Positions 25,796 to 37,529 of a stretch of 64,000 nucleotides of DNA are shown piece after piece. This DNA comes from Capitella teleta (Eukaryota > Annelida > Polychaeta > Capitellidae): NCBI GenBank assembly GCA_000328365.1, contig KB312312.1:349549-413548 (forward strand), read 5' to 3'. Each line of letters opens with the position of its first letter. Within the stretch, counting starts at the first letter, position 1. The position numbers were made by a program, and so were the translations under genes. The notes beneath the pieces were generated by a model. It saw nothing but the letters and a program-made list of their open reading frames with translations. It made no database searches and was not told where the DNA came from.

Positions 25796-25962
25796 AAAAT
25801 TTCAGAAAATTATTCAATAATCAATTCAGTCAAGGACAAGGCACTCAAATAATGAACGAAAAAAATGCAAACAGTGTCAGCAAAATGGATGATTTCCAGA
25901 GTTCAAATGTCAAAGGGCATGTGAAATTAAAGACGCAAAGTTATGCACTCGGTTCGCTTAAA

Positions 25963-27176
25963 TTAGAACTCATTTCCAGGAAGTGAGAAGATGATGGTTG
26001 AGACCCAAACAGCAAGCGACATGAAAATGAGCATCATACTACGACCATCAGGAGAAGCAGTGCGATCAAAGTGCTGAAGGAAGGCATTCTGGGAAATAAA
26101 CAGATGAGACACGCGACATACCGTAATGAAATACTCACCCAGCCGCCAGTCTTCACGATGGTCGCACCAAGTTTCTTTGACACGTAATATCCGAGGAAAT
26201 CGCCAACAAAGTTGGCCATTTGCGGATCTGCCTCACCGTTGAAACTGTGCTTAGCGACATAAGCGCCAAAGGCGTACAGGGTGCACACGTGGCCCCAGTT
26301 GGGGTTTTCACCCTCTTTGAAGTCTGCAAACACCTGGTCTGCCACATTCCACAGCGTTTGCAAACCATTGATCTCGTCCAAGTACAGAACGTCCATGAAC
26401 TTCACAAATGACTCCTCGTATCGGACGAGAATTTCGTCTACGATCGCACGCATCCTGGTGGCGTACGTGGTGATGGCAGGGGGAGGGTCACTCATGCACT
26501 TGTACGACACAATGTCCGCTCCCAACTGCCGAGCAATCTGCTCCGTTGCGTTGGCATTCATCACGGGTTTTCGGAGGTTCATCCACTCTTGAATGTAGGG
26601 AGGAATAAACGAACTTCCCAGGCTGCCCACACCAGCGGCATCCACGCTATCACTGGGAAGGGCGCGCCCCGTGATGCGCTCATTGATGTACGCCACGATG
26701 TTCGGGTCCATTTCCGCTTTGGATTCCCGCAGCCTGGCCTCCCGTTCTTCCACTGATTTCAATTCACGATTAATCGTTCCCAACTTGCTTTTCAAATATT
26801 CATTCTCTGCATAGATGTCTTGTTGCATATTCGCCAATTGCTCACACAGCGCCTGCATCTTCTTCTGGGGTGAGGCATCAAAATTATAATTATATTGCGT
26901 TAAATCCGTTGCGTTCAGCTGCTGCACGACATGCTCATAACCCTCGTCTTTCAAAACAGTACACAGGATGGCATAGTGATTCTCCTGTCCCTTGCGTATG
27001 ATTGTCTTAAACAAATCGCTGGATATCTCTCGGGGTGCCTTATTCACCTTAAACGAGTCTAAATCGTCGTCGTCCAAAACACCCTCTACCCAAAGACGGT
27101 CTGAAATCTCGCCAACTGGAATAGTCCTTAAAGTAGTCAAGTTAGCCCGAAGCCTTGTTTTGTCATCTCTATCCAT
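25963..27176 (-). CDS. CARD - coiled coil - Bcl-2 family protein with tail anchor
   Basis: Two exons, 26139-27176 (346 codons) and 25963-26088 (41 codons plus TAA), give 387 residues; the intron of 50 bases has a GTGAGT donor and a TTTCCCAG acceptor. Residues 1-90 form a CARD, the death-fold module that recruits caspases or their adaptors: MDRDDKTRLRANL start, VEGVLDDDDLDSF, then an RKGQENHYAILCTVL helix. Residues 102-157 are a charged coiled coil. The rest is a complete multidomain Bcl-2 fold: BH4-like (211-229, with DIVSYK against DFLSYK in Bcl-xL), BH3 (242-253, MRAIVDEILVRY against LREAGDEFELRY; the usual Gly is Val), BH1 (293-308, NWGHVCTLYAFG) and BH2 (341-353, TGGW/NAFLQHF). The intron falls right after GGW, the conserved intron position in Bcl-2 genes. 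A hydrophobic anchor (364-382) ends the protein, as in outer-mitochondrial or ER members. ATG 27176 is chosen because the CARD starts there; the frame is open upstream to ATG 27362. The presence of BH4 suggests a pro-survival member, but this is inference. Confidence 0.88.
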
Positions 27177-27764
27177 GATGGCGGCTAGAGTTCGTGGAGT
27201 GAAAATATCAAAATCAACAATGGAATATATAACATGGTAGCACCATGATATCACCAGAAACAGAAAAAAACGTTGAAAAATCTTCTTGACTTCTGAATGA
27301 AACGACTCAATGAGGATGACGTCATTTGGAATTCCCAAATTATGAAGCCGATAATACACCATGGAGTTATATTAGCGGTGTAACGTTATGATTTTCTTGA
27401 TCTTCGATCGATGACGAAAACTTTGTCAAAAATCCTTGTAAATACAGGCAAATTGGAAGATGGAGATATATTTGTATATATTGGCAGCTACTTGAATTTC
27501 TGCAGCTATTAATTCCCTTTGAATTGTGATTTTCGCACGCAGAGCTATGTTGATGAGAGGGTGAAGGCATGACCCGTTATGATGTTGATTACATAACATG
27601 TAACAACAGACAATCGGAAAGCCCAGTATCACCCGCATTGATTCTTATCAGGAGAGACTTCATTCATTTGGATCATCTTGAACCCACTAATTCGACTTGA
27701 AGCCAGTGAAAAGCCATCGTTTATTCGCGTGATCATCATTTCGCTCGCTGACACAAGTGTAAAC
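27177..27764. promoter_or_regulatory. divergent intergenic region, possible shared promoter
   Basis: Only 588 bases separate the start codon of the CARD-Bcl-2 gene (minus) from that of the DUF1295 gene (plus), so the two genes are head to head. No TATA box is obvious in a sensible place for either gene. A TGACGTCA-type site (minus-strand reading near 27317) lies in the interval. Confidence 0.5.
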
Positions 27765-30700
27765 ATGGGCAACATTTTGGTGAAGAGTGCTGTGCTGGAT
27801 GTGGGCATCCAGTGGGCTCTTTTTGTGGTCGCCGCCGCTTTGAAGACTGAGAAATTCTATGATTTGGCGGGTGAGTCATCGTTTTGTGCAAAAACGTCAA
27901 TGGTTATACCTGTCATTGTTGTCCATGTGCTTAATAGGGTGACTAAGTTTGGCTAACCATTCAATTAAGGCGTTGACCTGTTGACCTGCATACGTAAAAT
28001 AAAATGACATGACCAATGGTGACAGGTTGACGATGAACACTTCTTGTGTCTGTAAAAAGTGCGTTATGATTCCTATCTCCATCATGGTGTAGTCAAGGAC
28101 ATGGGTTTTCATGTATTTTACATGATTTAATCATAAAAAATAATCATCAAATAAAAACCCTCCAGGTTATTTTGGATGATAAAATCATGTGACATACATG
28201 AAAACCCATGTCCGTGACGACACCATGGTGGGAGATAGGGATTATTTTTAGAGTGCAAATTTGATCTTGGCAAGGTGTAAACAGGTGGTTAATGATTGAA
28301 TGGGGTATATATTTAATCAGCGCACTGGAAGGATTGCATTGGTGCTAATTTTGGATTGTTTGAATCATGTAATATATCAGAAAGATCTTAGCAGGTATTC
28401 CACCATTGGAATGGGAATGGGAATTAGCTATAATATCGACCACAATACGAGAATTGCATTTTCATGATATTCGAAGCCCTTTGGACTATAATCCGAATCG
28501 GAATTATGTACACAAAAAAAAAAACTATATAATTCCCTATATAAATCCTAAACTTTATACATTAACAGCCATAATTTATGACAATAATTACGATTATATC
28601 TGTTTTCAATACTGTTTTTCCACGTCAAGAGACGCAATATTTCGTAGCACTTTGTAACAAACTAAAGAAGATTACCATCACGCCAGGTTGCCGGCCGGGG
28701 ACGTTATGACTTCATTCACTAAACGTAAAATGCTCCCTAGATATATAGATACAGAGGGGTTTTATCCAGGGTTGCTGTCATTTTTTTCTTTTTGTAAAGC
28801 CAATACATGTATTGGGCCTAATAAATACTACTAACATGCCAATTAAGCGGTACCACAACCTTCATTGCGTCATTTTTTTTTTTTTTTTTTTTTTTTTTTT
28901 CAGGTTCCAGCACCTTCCTCTTGCTGGCCATTCAAAGTTTGCGATGGGGAAATGGATTCTTCCTGAGGCAGAGGGTTCAGACGGGAATGGTGGTCACGTG
29001 GGCCACTCGGTATGTATATGCAACTGTAGCAAATCACCCTATAGATAATGGTATATGCATTTAGCATCAATATCATGTGACCTATAAAGCGCTCAATTCA
29101 TGCCGGGTCAAGTGGAGTGATTTCGCTTTTCAGAGCTCTTATGAAGTCATTTTTAATTTTTCCTTGGAAAATTCTTATTCACCACGAAAAAAACCAACAC
29201 GACCAGCAACCCCCGCCCTGTTTTGGTCCAGTGAAGAAGCTTGACCCTGTGTAAGACTGCCTAGTGTCCAGCCACAGTCGAATCCACGAGCAGAATCCTC
29301 TTACATTTTAGACGCAGCATCCGAGCTCGATTTATGTGCGAAATAAATAATCATTAGTAGCAGCACCGGTATTCCGAACAGGCAGCATTTGTGCTTCAAC
29401 TGCGACATTAAGATCAAAGCGTGGACGCGATCCCAAAATTAAGGTCATGAATTCATTCAGTTTGTGCCAATTGTAATAGAACTCAGTCTGCGTCCTACTA
29501 ATACAGGTATATCGATCGACGTTCCCACCTTGCATGTACGAGTGTCAATCAAACAGTTTTAAGGGCTCTCAAGTCTCAACATTTGAAGGCTTCGTATGAT
29601 TTCAGCTTTGCCTCTCATTTGTTCTCATTTTTGTTCTCATTAACTTCTCCAGCATCCAAACATAAAGTACGATCAAACTGAGATCAGCAACCACCGAGCT
29701 ATAGAGGCACTGGGTGGTGATAGCACAGCCCGATAATACAGGGTACAAATGATCAATCAGCATTTGGATACACAGGCTTCAAGAAACAAATACCGTAAAA
29801 AGTAATGAAGTACAAAATTAAACGTGAAAAAAAAAACTATAAATTACCTATGATTAATCAATACCTGCATGTAACGTTTGTTTAATCATCTTTCTTATTA
29901 AAGCATTTTTATTGTGTTATTTATGGAGTATATGTATGTCCCAGGGTTATGTATTATAACTCCATTCTGTTGTTTGTCTACCTGTGATACCTGCGCTGGC
30001 TGATTGATTTTTTGAGAGTGACAAAATTTCACTTTTCTTTTGGCATTTTTTGGTGTGTTAATTCTTAATTTTGACGCAAAGGTATATATTATTTTGGCTT
30101 TTTTTTTTTCTTCTAGGCTTGGTTTCTATTTGTTCTCACGTATTCTGCAAGATGGCGGTGACAAACGCTTTGACAAAGTGCGGAATGTTCCTTCAACGTT
30201 CTTTGTGTACTGGACCATACAAGGTTACCATCACTTCACTTCTGACTGGCGAAATTTTAGTTGTGCCTGATTACACGAATACGTTTTTATTTCACGTGAA
30301 ATGACTTATTCGTTTCCTTATTTTCAGCTGTTTGGGTTTTTGTGACGCTTCTTCCAACGTTAATCTTAAATTCTAAGAAATCTGACCAAGAGCTGACCAA
30401 ACGTGACTACGCAGGATGGACACTGTGGGCGATTGGCTTCGTCTTTGAAGCTTTAGCTGACCACCAAAAATCGGTGTTCCGAGCGAATCCAGAAAACGCT
30501 GTGAGTAAAAAAAAAATAAATAATAAAAATAAAAAATTCTTTGATGTCCGTTTGTATCCAGGGCCGGTTCATCCAATCCGGATTGTGGGGGATCTCTCGC
30601 CATCCGAATTATTTCGGGGAAATCTTGATGTGGCTCGGGATGTATCTGTCCGCATCGACCACGTTCAGAGGGTGGGAGCACCTCGGAGTTATCTCGCCGA

Positions 30701-30837
30701 TTTTCGTGACGTACCTCTTGACAAAAGTTTCTGGGATTCCGCTGTTGGAGCGAATGGCGATGCAGCGATGGGGCGATAATCCTCTGCATGCGGAATATGT
30801 GCGCAACACCGCCGTCCTGGTGCCTTTCATCTATTGA
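27765..30837 (+). CDS. DUF1295 / steroid 5-alpha-reductase-like membrane protein
   Basis: Five exons: 27765-27870, 28904-29009, 30117-30223, 30328-30500 and 30562-30837. They join in frame to 255 residues and all have GT-AG ends. The protein matches the DUF1295 family, related to the reductase and isoprenylcysteine methyltransferase fold; the substrate of animal members is not known to me. Marks seen: KTEKFYDLAG near residue 30, TWATRLGFYLFSRIL near 68-82, ADHQKSVFR near 154-162, and the fold's signature GLWGISRHPNYFGEI near 171-185. About six hydrophobic helices are visible. ATG 27765 is chosen for its context (AACATGG) and because the family starts here; an upstream in-frame stretch has no ATG. 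It is divergent from the CARD-Bcl-2 gene. Intron 1 carries a foldback element, and the acceptor of exon 2 is a run of 28 T. Confidence 0.9.
28068..28243. mobile_element. foldback (palindromic MITE-like) element in intron 1 of the DUF1295 gene
   Basis: The left arm (about 28068-28133) and right arm (about 28176-28243) are inverted copies of roughly 65 bp with about 85 percent identity by eye. Both include CATGGTGT, GGACATGGGTTTTCATGTAT and ACATGATTT words. The spacer is about 42 bases. No coding capacity is visible. An RNA copy would fold into one long hairpin. Confidence 0.75.
28873..28903 (+). promoter_or_regulatory. 3' splice site made of a 28-T homopolymer plus CAG
   Basis: The acceptor of exon 2 of the DUF1295 gene is 28 consecutive T followed by CAG. 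A run of this length mutates in length easily, so the splice site may be polymorphic. Confidence 0.85.
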
Positions 30838-31073
30838 TCATGGTGCATTCATGCTGCGAGAGATTGAAAGAAACTCATTGTTTTCTTGTTTTTCTTTCAT
30901 TAAGGGGCGTGTTTTGTTAAATATCTGTGGGTTGCGTAAAGACTCTTTCGAGCATAATTATCAGAATTATAAACGTTATTTTTTTTCGGCATCTTAGCTG
31001 TGTAAAATGCATGTCACTCGTGTGCCAATGAATGAGTGAATGACAAAAGCCGAAGTCTTCTGAACAAAGTGGT

Positions 31074-31089
31074 GGCTCTGAAAAGAGCC
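31074..31089 (-). terminator. histone 3' stem-loop of H3 copy 1
   Basis: On the minus strand this reads GGCTCTTTTCAGAGCC, the canonical stem-loop bound by SLBP, 25 bases after the stop codon. A purine-rich downstream element (CAGAAGACTT) follows, as expected for U7-directed processing. Confidence 0.97.
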
Positions 31090-31113
31090 GTTGTTGTCAG
31101 GGAGGCGAGACGT

Positions 31114-31629
<516 letters not shown>

Positions 31630-31690
31630 TCAATAGCTACAGCTGCGATCCAATCACTCAACACACGGGACCCCCAGCGAAGAACTCACC

Positions 31691-32411
31691 AGCAAAAATA
31701 TCTCTTCGTTTCAACAACCGAGTACCACAAAAGTCAGAAAGTTTACTGCACAAAAATCGAAAAATAAATCAATTTAAATAGAAAGAAGAAAACCTAAAAA
31801 CAGAAGACAATTCTGCAATTAGCGAAAGAAGCAACAGGTGAAATATACATATCACCAAAGTAAAAGCACGGAATGTTGTAGCGAATTAAAGTAAATAAAA
31901 GAAGACAATTCAATTGGACAGGAGGCAGATGTTGCAGAATTTGATGATAAAGCGTATTTGAGTCGTAATTTAGCTCGGGGCACATCATCTCACGGTATGC
32001 ATCCAGCAGACCCAAGCAATAATACATGTACGGTCAATGTGCCAATGTAAATATATCTCTGAGCCGCACTAGAATAACCGTGTATTTATATCAGTCCAAT
32101 TTAATCATGAATGCTGAATATTCATGCAATATTGTGCAATTTGGTTGTGACAACAAAAGTAGATATTTGATCGAGCCTGATACTGATGCATGTAGATAGT
32201 ATTGCTAGTGCATCTAGATGCACAAATTTGGGTACTGTATGCGAATATGCTGGGTGAGCTAATTATTGTGAAAGCCAATTCCTCATCGTGAATGTTGAGC
32301 GCCCCAACAAATTGTTGATTCTGAAAATTCAAGAAAGGTAATTCAGAATATTTACACCAAGAACCAACACCAGAAAAACCAGTGGGAAAATGTAAATAAC
32401 GCAATTGTTGC
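31691..32411. other. spacer between H3 and H4, nothing recognised
   Basis: About 720 bases of AT-rich unique sequence. It is not shared with the spacer upstream of the second H3. Confidence 0.6.
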
Positions 32412-32446
32412 AGCCAATGCCAAGAGATCTTTCTGGAGAAAGTGGT

Positions 32447-32462
32447 GGCTCTGAAAAGAGCC
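32447..32462 (-). terminator. histone 3' stem-loop of H4 copy 1
   Basis: Minus-strand GGCTCTTTTCAGAGCC, 31 bases after the stop, followed by a purine-rich downstream element CCAGAAAGATCTCTTGG that resembles the sea-urchin CAAGAAAGA type. Confidence 0.97.
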
Positions 32463-32493
32463 GTTGAGTTGCTGGGGTTGCAGGGGTGAGAGG

Positions 32494-32832
<339 letters not shown>

Positions 32833-32869
32833 TCAAAATCAGATGACGGTCACTGCTTGCTGAGCCCTC

Positions 32870-32909
32870 TTTAAAGGCAGTGCCCGCGGAACTGGTCGAC
32901 GCTGATTGG
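32870..32909 (-). promoter_or_regulatory. promoter elements of H4 copy 1
   Basis: CCAAT (32905-32909) and TTTAAA (32870-32875) on the minus strand, 65 bases before the start. Copy 2 has CCAAT at 40708-40712 and TTTTAAAA at 40672-40679. Confidence 0.7.
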
Positions 32910-33115
32910 CTCGCTTAACTCGCTTCTCTTCGCTTCTCTTCGCTTCGTTGAATCCCAACCGATGGGCTTCTACTCAACCCTATTTGACGAAACTCCACCG
33001 CGATTTTTGCCGCCAATTTTCATGAACGTACGAAAACTGGAGCCAAAACTTTACGTGGTTGAACTCACGCTCTGCAGATTACTCGTCTTCCGCGTTTCAC
33101 AAAACTCCCTTTATA

Positions 33116-33752
33116 TTTCTGGCTTTTTCTGCATAATTTCTGACATAACCAGAACTGGGAATTGCTTGCATACATGCAAATCCAAATACATGGTACTTGT
33201 ACATACGATTTTTTCTTGGTTTATATCGTTAATACTGTATATCGATTTTCATCTGTGGTCTATGCAAAGAAGTGTGGTTGATGTTAATTATTGATGCAAT
33301 AATTATTAAAAAAAAGTATGCATGTACTCTCAATTCGAGGCTTGCCCAAAGAACAATCGGCACAACGATGGAACGCGTAAATTCATAAAGTTGAAATCCA
33401 TTGCATGCACATGATGAAGTTTGTGGGTTGGGGAGTCTTGAATAACAAAATAAAATAGGAAGTAGAACAAACAAATCTCAAGTTTCAACATTTTGTATTT
33501 TTTATGAATGCTTCAAATGAAAAGGAGGAATGTGGCGTTGCACTGTGCTTCACTTTAGTTATCGTAGTGCAAATGTTTGAGACTGTTTTTGTATTTCATA
33601 ATTTTGTCTGTTGGGCTTTTCTTTCTTTCACTTTGTTTTCCCCTTTTAGCTGCGGCTCCTGTCACTACTTTCTAGCCCATATAATACATACAAATAATCT
33701 CAAAAGACTTTGCGGAAAAAAAGTACCAATTGTGATCTCCGAATGAGGTGGT
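33116..33752. other. spacer between H4 and H2A, nothing recognised
   Basis: AT-rich unique sequence with no gene and no clear repeat. It continues into the 3' end of H2A. Confidence 0.6.
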
Positions 33753-33768
33753 GGCTCTGAAAAGAGCC
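33753..33768 (-). terminator. histone 3' stem-loop of H2A
   Basis: Minus-strand GGCTCTTTTCAGAGCC, 30 bases after the H2A stop codon. Confidence 0.97.
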
Positions 33769-33798
33769 GTTTTGGATTGTCGCAAGTAGGCGAGGGGA

Positions 33799-34194
<396 letters not shown>

Positions 34195-34227
34195 TCAGAA
34201 ATGACCTCTTCTGTCTACCGACTCGCT

Positions 34228-34235
34228 TTATATAC
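34228..34235 (-). promoter_or_regulatory. TATA box of H2A
   Basis: TATATAAA on the minus strand, 55 bases before the start codon. A CCAAT box lies on the minus strand at about 34243-34247. This is the strongest TATA box in the cluster. Confidence 0.75.
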
Positions 34236-34259
34236 CCCTTGAATTGGTGCTTATGGTCA

Positions 34260-35245
34260 CGTGATTTTTCAGAAAGGGCGCTTTGCCCTTATTTGGTGTA
34301 CTTGGCCGTCTTCTTCACGCATGACAGCAAAGCGCGCCAAATTTCGACTTTCTTTTTTCTTGGCTTTTCATCAAGCGGCCCTCGCCCAACACATTCACCG
34401 AATGTCTCCCTTATACCATTCTAGTAGTACATACATGCGCCACTTTCTATGTTCATGTATTTAGTATACCTTTTAACAAGTCATGAATCCGAAATTATGT
34501 AGTATTCAGGGTGTCCTTGGATTTTTGGTGAAAAAGAAAGTATAAAGCATCAATATTCTAAATTTATCCGATCCATGGTTTTGCAGATATTTGAGTTAAG
34601 TTTGAGTTTGAGTTATTACTGTGCATACAATAACAAAAAGAGTTCACACACCTGATGCAACTCTCCCCTGTGCCACATAAGTATTCGTGTATAAATAAGT
34701 ATTGTTATTGAGAAGTGAACCATCGTAAATTGGTCATGGATATAGGGGACAAAATACTAGTCCAAATATCGGGGTTTTCATAGCAGACTTCCTTATTCAA
34801 CAAAAGATGGTATGATTAGCGATGTCAAATTCCACGAAATATTTATTGCAAAAACGTATTCAAACATCATCATGGCGATTAATTAGCTTTTGAAAACCGA
34901 ACGAGAATGCCACCATAAATAAATTTTGTTCGTGAGACATCGGGGGCAGATTACAGAGAAACTCAAGGATCCAACCTCAGCACTGCAACCCATGAGCAGG
35001 CTTAACCCACACCCGAAAGAAGCCAAATATGTGCTTCGAGAGAGTATGCTAATTAATGTAGTAGTAGTAGCAGTATGGTATCGTGAATTGCTTTGGTTCA
35101 GCATTGTATCGGTCCCTGATGGATGTGGAAACTGTTGGTTCTATGGATTTGGCTAACATTCGTATCATAATCCCGCTTTGATCAACGTAAGTACCACAAA
35201 ATAGTTTGACCGAAAAGCGAAAGAGAAGCAACTGTAGAAAGTGGT
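34260..35245. other. spacer between H2A and H2B, nothing recognised
   Basis: Almost 1 kb of AT-rich unique sequence without recognisable genes or repeats. Confidence 0.55.
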
Positions 35246-35261
35246 GGCTCTGAAAAGAGCC
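35246..35261 (-). terminator. histone 3' stem-loop of H2B
   Basis: Minus-strand GGCTCTTTTCAGAGCC, 30 bases after the H2B stop codon. Confidence 0.97.
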
Positions 35262-35291
35262 GTTGTTTGTGCGTGAAATGCAGAGAAGCGT

Positions 35292-35663
35292 CTACTTGGA
35301 CTGGGTGTACTTGGTGACGGCCTTGGTGCCCTCAGAGACGGCGTGCTTGGCCAGCTCACCAGGCAGCAACAGACGGACAGCGGTCTGCACCTCGCGGGAG
35401 GTGATGGTGGAGCGACGGTTGTAGTGAGCCAGACGAGAGGCCTCGGAGGCGATGCGCTCGAACAGGTCGTTGACAAACGAGTTCATGATGCTCATGGCCT
35501 TGGAGGAGATTCCAGTGTCGGGGTGAACCTGCTTCAACACCTTGTAGATGTAGATGGCGTAGCTCTCTCTCCTCTTCTTCCTGCGCTTCTTGTCCGTGGT
35601 ACGGGCAGTCTTGGCCTTGGTGACGGCCTTCTTGGCTCCCTTAGATGCAGCTTTGGGTGGCAT
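35292..35663 (-). CDS. H2B: histone H2B (replication-dependent)
   Basis: 123 residues, intronless. A Lys/Arg-rich tail ([18 protein letters not shown]) is followed by the invariant fold [20 protein letters not shown] and ends AVTKYTQSK. An in-frame ATG 15 codons upstream (35708) would add [16 protein letters not shown] reject it because the family starts with MPPK or similar. There is no clear TATA box; the nearest candidate on the minus strand is TCAAAAGG near 35720. A CCAAT box is present near 35807. Confidence 0.97.
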   Translation of the reverse strand: MPPKAASKGAKKAVTKAKTARTTDKKRRKKRRESYAIYIYKVLKQVHPDTGISSKAMSIMNSFVNDLFERIASEASRLAHYNRRSTITSREVQTAVRLLLPGELAKHAVSEGTKAVTKYTQSK

Positions 35664-35879
35664 GCTTGATATATTCTCAGCTGAATGCGTCGAATGATGG
35701 TGTTCCATTGGGTGTGGCCTCCTTTTGAGGCCCAGTTCGCAAGCTTTGGGTCACGTGAGGGTGTTTGTTCACCAAGCATGACCAAAGACCGCTCACTGCA
35801 TTGGTCCTGTGTCGCCCAGTCAACTGTCGTTTGAGATACCGCTAAACTGATCAGCATTAGACACGAGGTACATGCAACA

Positions 35880-36480
35880 TAATTTCGATATTACGAACAC
35901 CATTGTCGAATACCGATTCTCTCAGAAATTCGGATTTGCGATTTTGCTTCGATCTTTCGTCTGATTGATTCCGACCCGTATGCATTAATTACATCCTCCT
36001 GAATTTGCAATCGAGCAGATACTCAAATGAAGAGCACTACATACATCGGAATTTGCTGGTACTGAGAGTTAAAATATTATTGGATGAGTATAATATTAAT
36101 GTTACATAATAATTACTGCAAAGAATGCAGGAGTTAAGTGGGCTAATTTGACCTATTTCAACATACATGTAATTCACTTCTTATTTTTATTTTAAAGTAC
36201 TTTAATTTGATGTTTGTACTTGGGCCTTCCACCGTTCTAGATCTTTGATGAATTCAGATACTGTCCACCATTGGAATGGCTGATGCTTCATGGGGCTGCG
36301 TGCAATTTGTCTTTGCTACCCGAAAGGACAACAACCAAATTCAACGCATCGACACAATTATAAACATGAATCTTGACAACTTCGAACATCAAATAACCAA
36401 CTACATGTAGTACTAATAGTTCAATTCTAGATTTCTTATAACTAAGCTGCTAGTACAAGAACCTCCAGGGAAGATCTGGT
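35880..36480. other. spacer between H2B and H1, nothing recognised
   Basis: AT-rich unique sequence; it contains the 3' flank of H1. Confidence 0.55.
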
Positions 36481-36496
36481 GGTCCTGAAAAGGACC
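36481..36496 (-). terminator. histone 3' stem-loop of H1, variant stem
   Basis: On the minus strand this reads GGTCCTTTTCAGGACC. The six other stem-loops here are GGCTCTTTTCAGAGCC. Two adjacent base pairs differ and both keep pairing, so the stem is preserved by compensatory change and still fits the GGYYYTTYTHARRRCC consensus. It lies 22 bases after the stop codon. Confidence 0.95.
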
Positions 36497-36518
36497 GTTG
36501 TTTTTGCTGAGAAGGAGT

Positions 36519-37091
36519 TTACTTCTTAGCAGCCTTTTTGACAGCGGGTTTCTTGGCAGCTGGCTTCTTCTTTGGGGCAGCCTTGGCGGCCTTCTTGACT
36601 GGTTTCTTGGCAGCTGCTGCCTTCTTTGGGGTCTTGGTCTTCTTGGCAGCTGGCTTTTTCTTGGGAGTTGCCTTGGCAGCTGTCTTTTTAGCTGCGGTTT
36701 TCTTTGCAGCTGGTTTCTTTGCAGCTGGCTTCTTGGCGGCCGCCTTGGGCTTGGGTGCCTTCTTAGGTTTGACCTCTTTGACCTCTCCCATGCGGAAGCT
36801 GCCGGCGGCTCCGGTTCCCTTGGCCTGCTTCAGAGTTCCCTTGGCAACGCCAGCTTTCAAGGCCATCTTCAGGTGAGCGTTGATCTTCTTCTCCTCAACG
36901 CCAACGTTGAAGTTCTTGAGAATGTACTTGAGGATGGCCTGGCGGGAGGATCCTCCCCTTTCCTTCAGGGAAGTCACGGCAGCAGTGACCATCTCGGCGT
37001 ACTGAGGGTGGGCAGCTGGCTTCCTTGGCTTGGCGGCGGCCTTTGCCTTTTTGGGGGAAGCGGTTTTGGCGGCTGGTGCAGCGTCTGACAT
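36519..37091 (-). CDS. H1: linker histone H1
   Basis: 190 residues, intronless. Residues 1-26 form a short basic tail. The globular winged-helix domain spans about 27-103 ([20 protein letters not shown], then [17 protein letters not shown]). The remaining tail is rich in Lys, Ala and Pro, with KKPAAKK-type repeats for linker-DNA binding. ATG 37091 is chosen ([10 protein letters not shown]); an open stretch upstream adds ten hydrophobic residues unlike any H1. On the minus strand a TTTAAA box lies at 37136-37141, and an AAACAC word, like the H1-specific AC box, near 37154-37162 next to a CACGTG site. Confidence 0.97.
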   Translation of the reverse strand: MSDAAPAAKTASPKKAKAAAKPRKPAAHPQYAEMVTAAVTSLKERGGSSRQAILKYILKNFNVGVEEKKINAHLKMALKAGVAKGTLKQAKGTGAAGSFRMGEVKEVKPKKAPKPKAAAKKPAAKKPAAKKTAAKKTAAKATPKKKPAAKKTKTPKKAAAAKKPVKKAAKAAPKKKPAAKKPAVKKAAKK

Positions 37092-37135
37092 CTTGGCGAT
37101 GATGAGAATGAAGCTGAGCATCTGGCGTTGTCAGC

Positions 37136-37175
37136 TTTAAATAGACTTCGAGTGGTGTTTTTGGGTCACGTGACT
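37136..37175 (-). promoter_or_regulatory. promoter elements of H1
   Basis: Reading the minus strand towards the gene: CACGTGACCC, then CAAAAACACC (AC-box-like, typical of H1 promoters), then TATTTAAAG (37136-37143) 45 bases before the start. Confidence 0.6.
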
Positions 37176-37529
37176 GGCCCGGGCGCGAATTTCAAACACC
37201 AATCGGGTTATCATCGGTGGGTACAGATGGAGTCTGTGATCGGCAATTATTTAATGTATAAGACTGCATAATACTAGTCTGGCGCCCGTATCACCCGAAT
37301 GGGTTGGGTGGAGCCGTAAAACCCCATCACTCAATCAATCGCAAGATACTAGTAGTACGAACGTGAATGTTATCTGAATAACTGATTCAACGATAAATTC
37401 GATTTGATAGTGAGAAAAGAACTGATACAATCCTATGGCATTCGAGTCCAATGTAGTGATAACTGTTACAATAAAACATGTTTGCAAAGCACAAAATGCG
37501 TCATTTTGGGGGATTTCGCTTACTGGCAC
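37150..37529. other. spacer between H1 and the minisatellite
   Basis: Unique sequence after the H1 promoter. It contains no gene. Confidence 0.5.
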
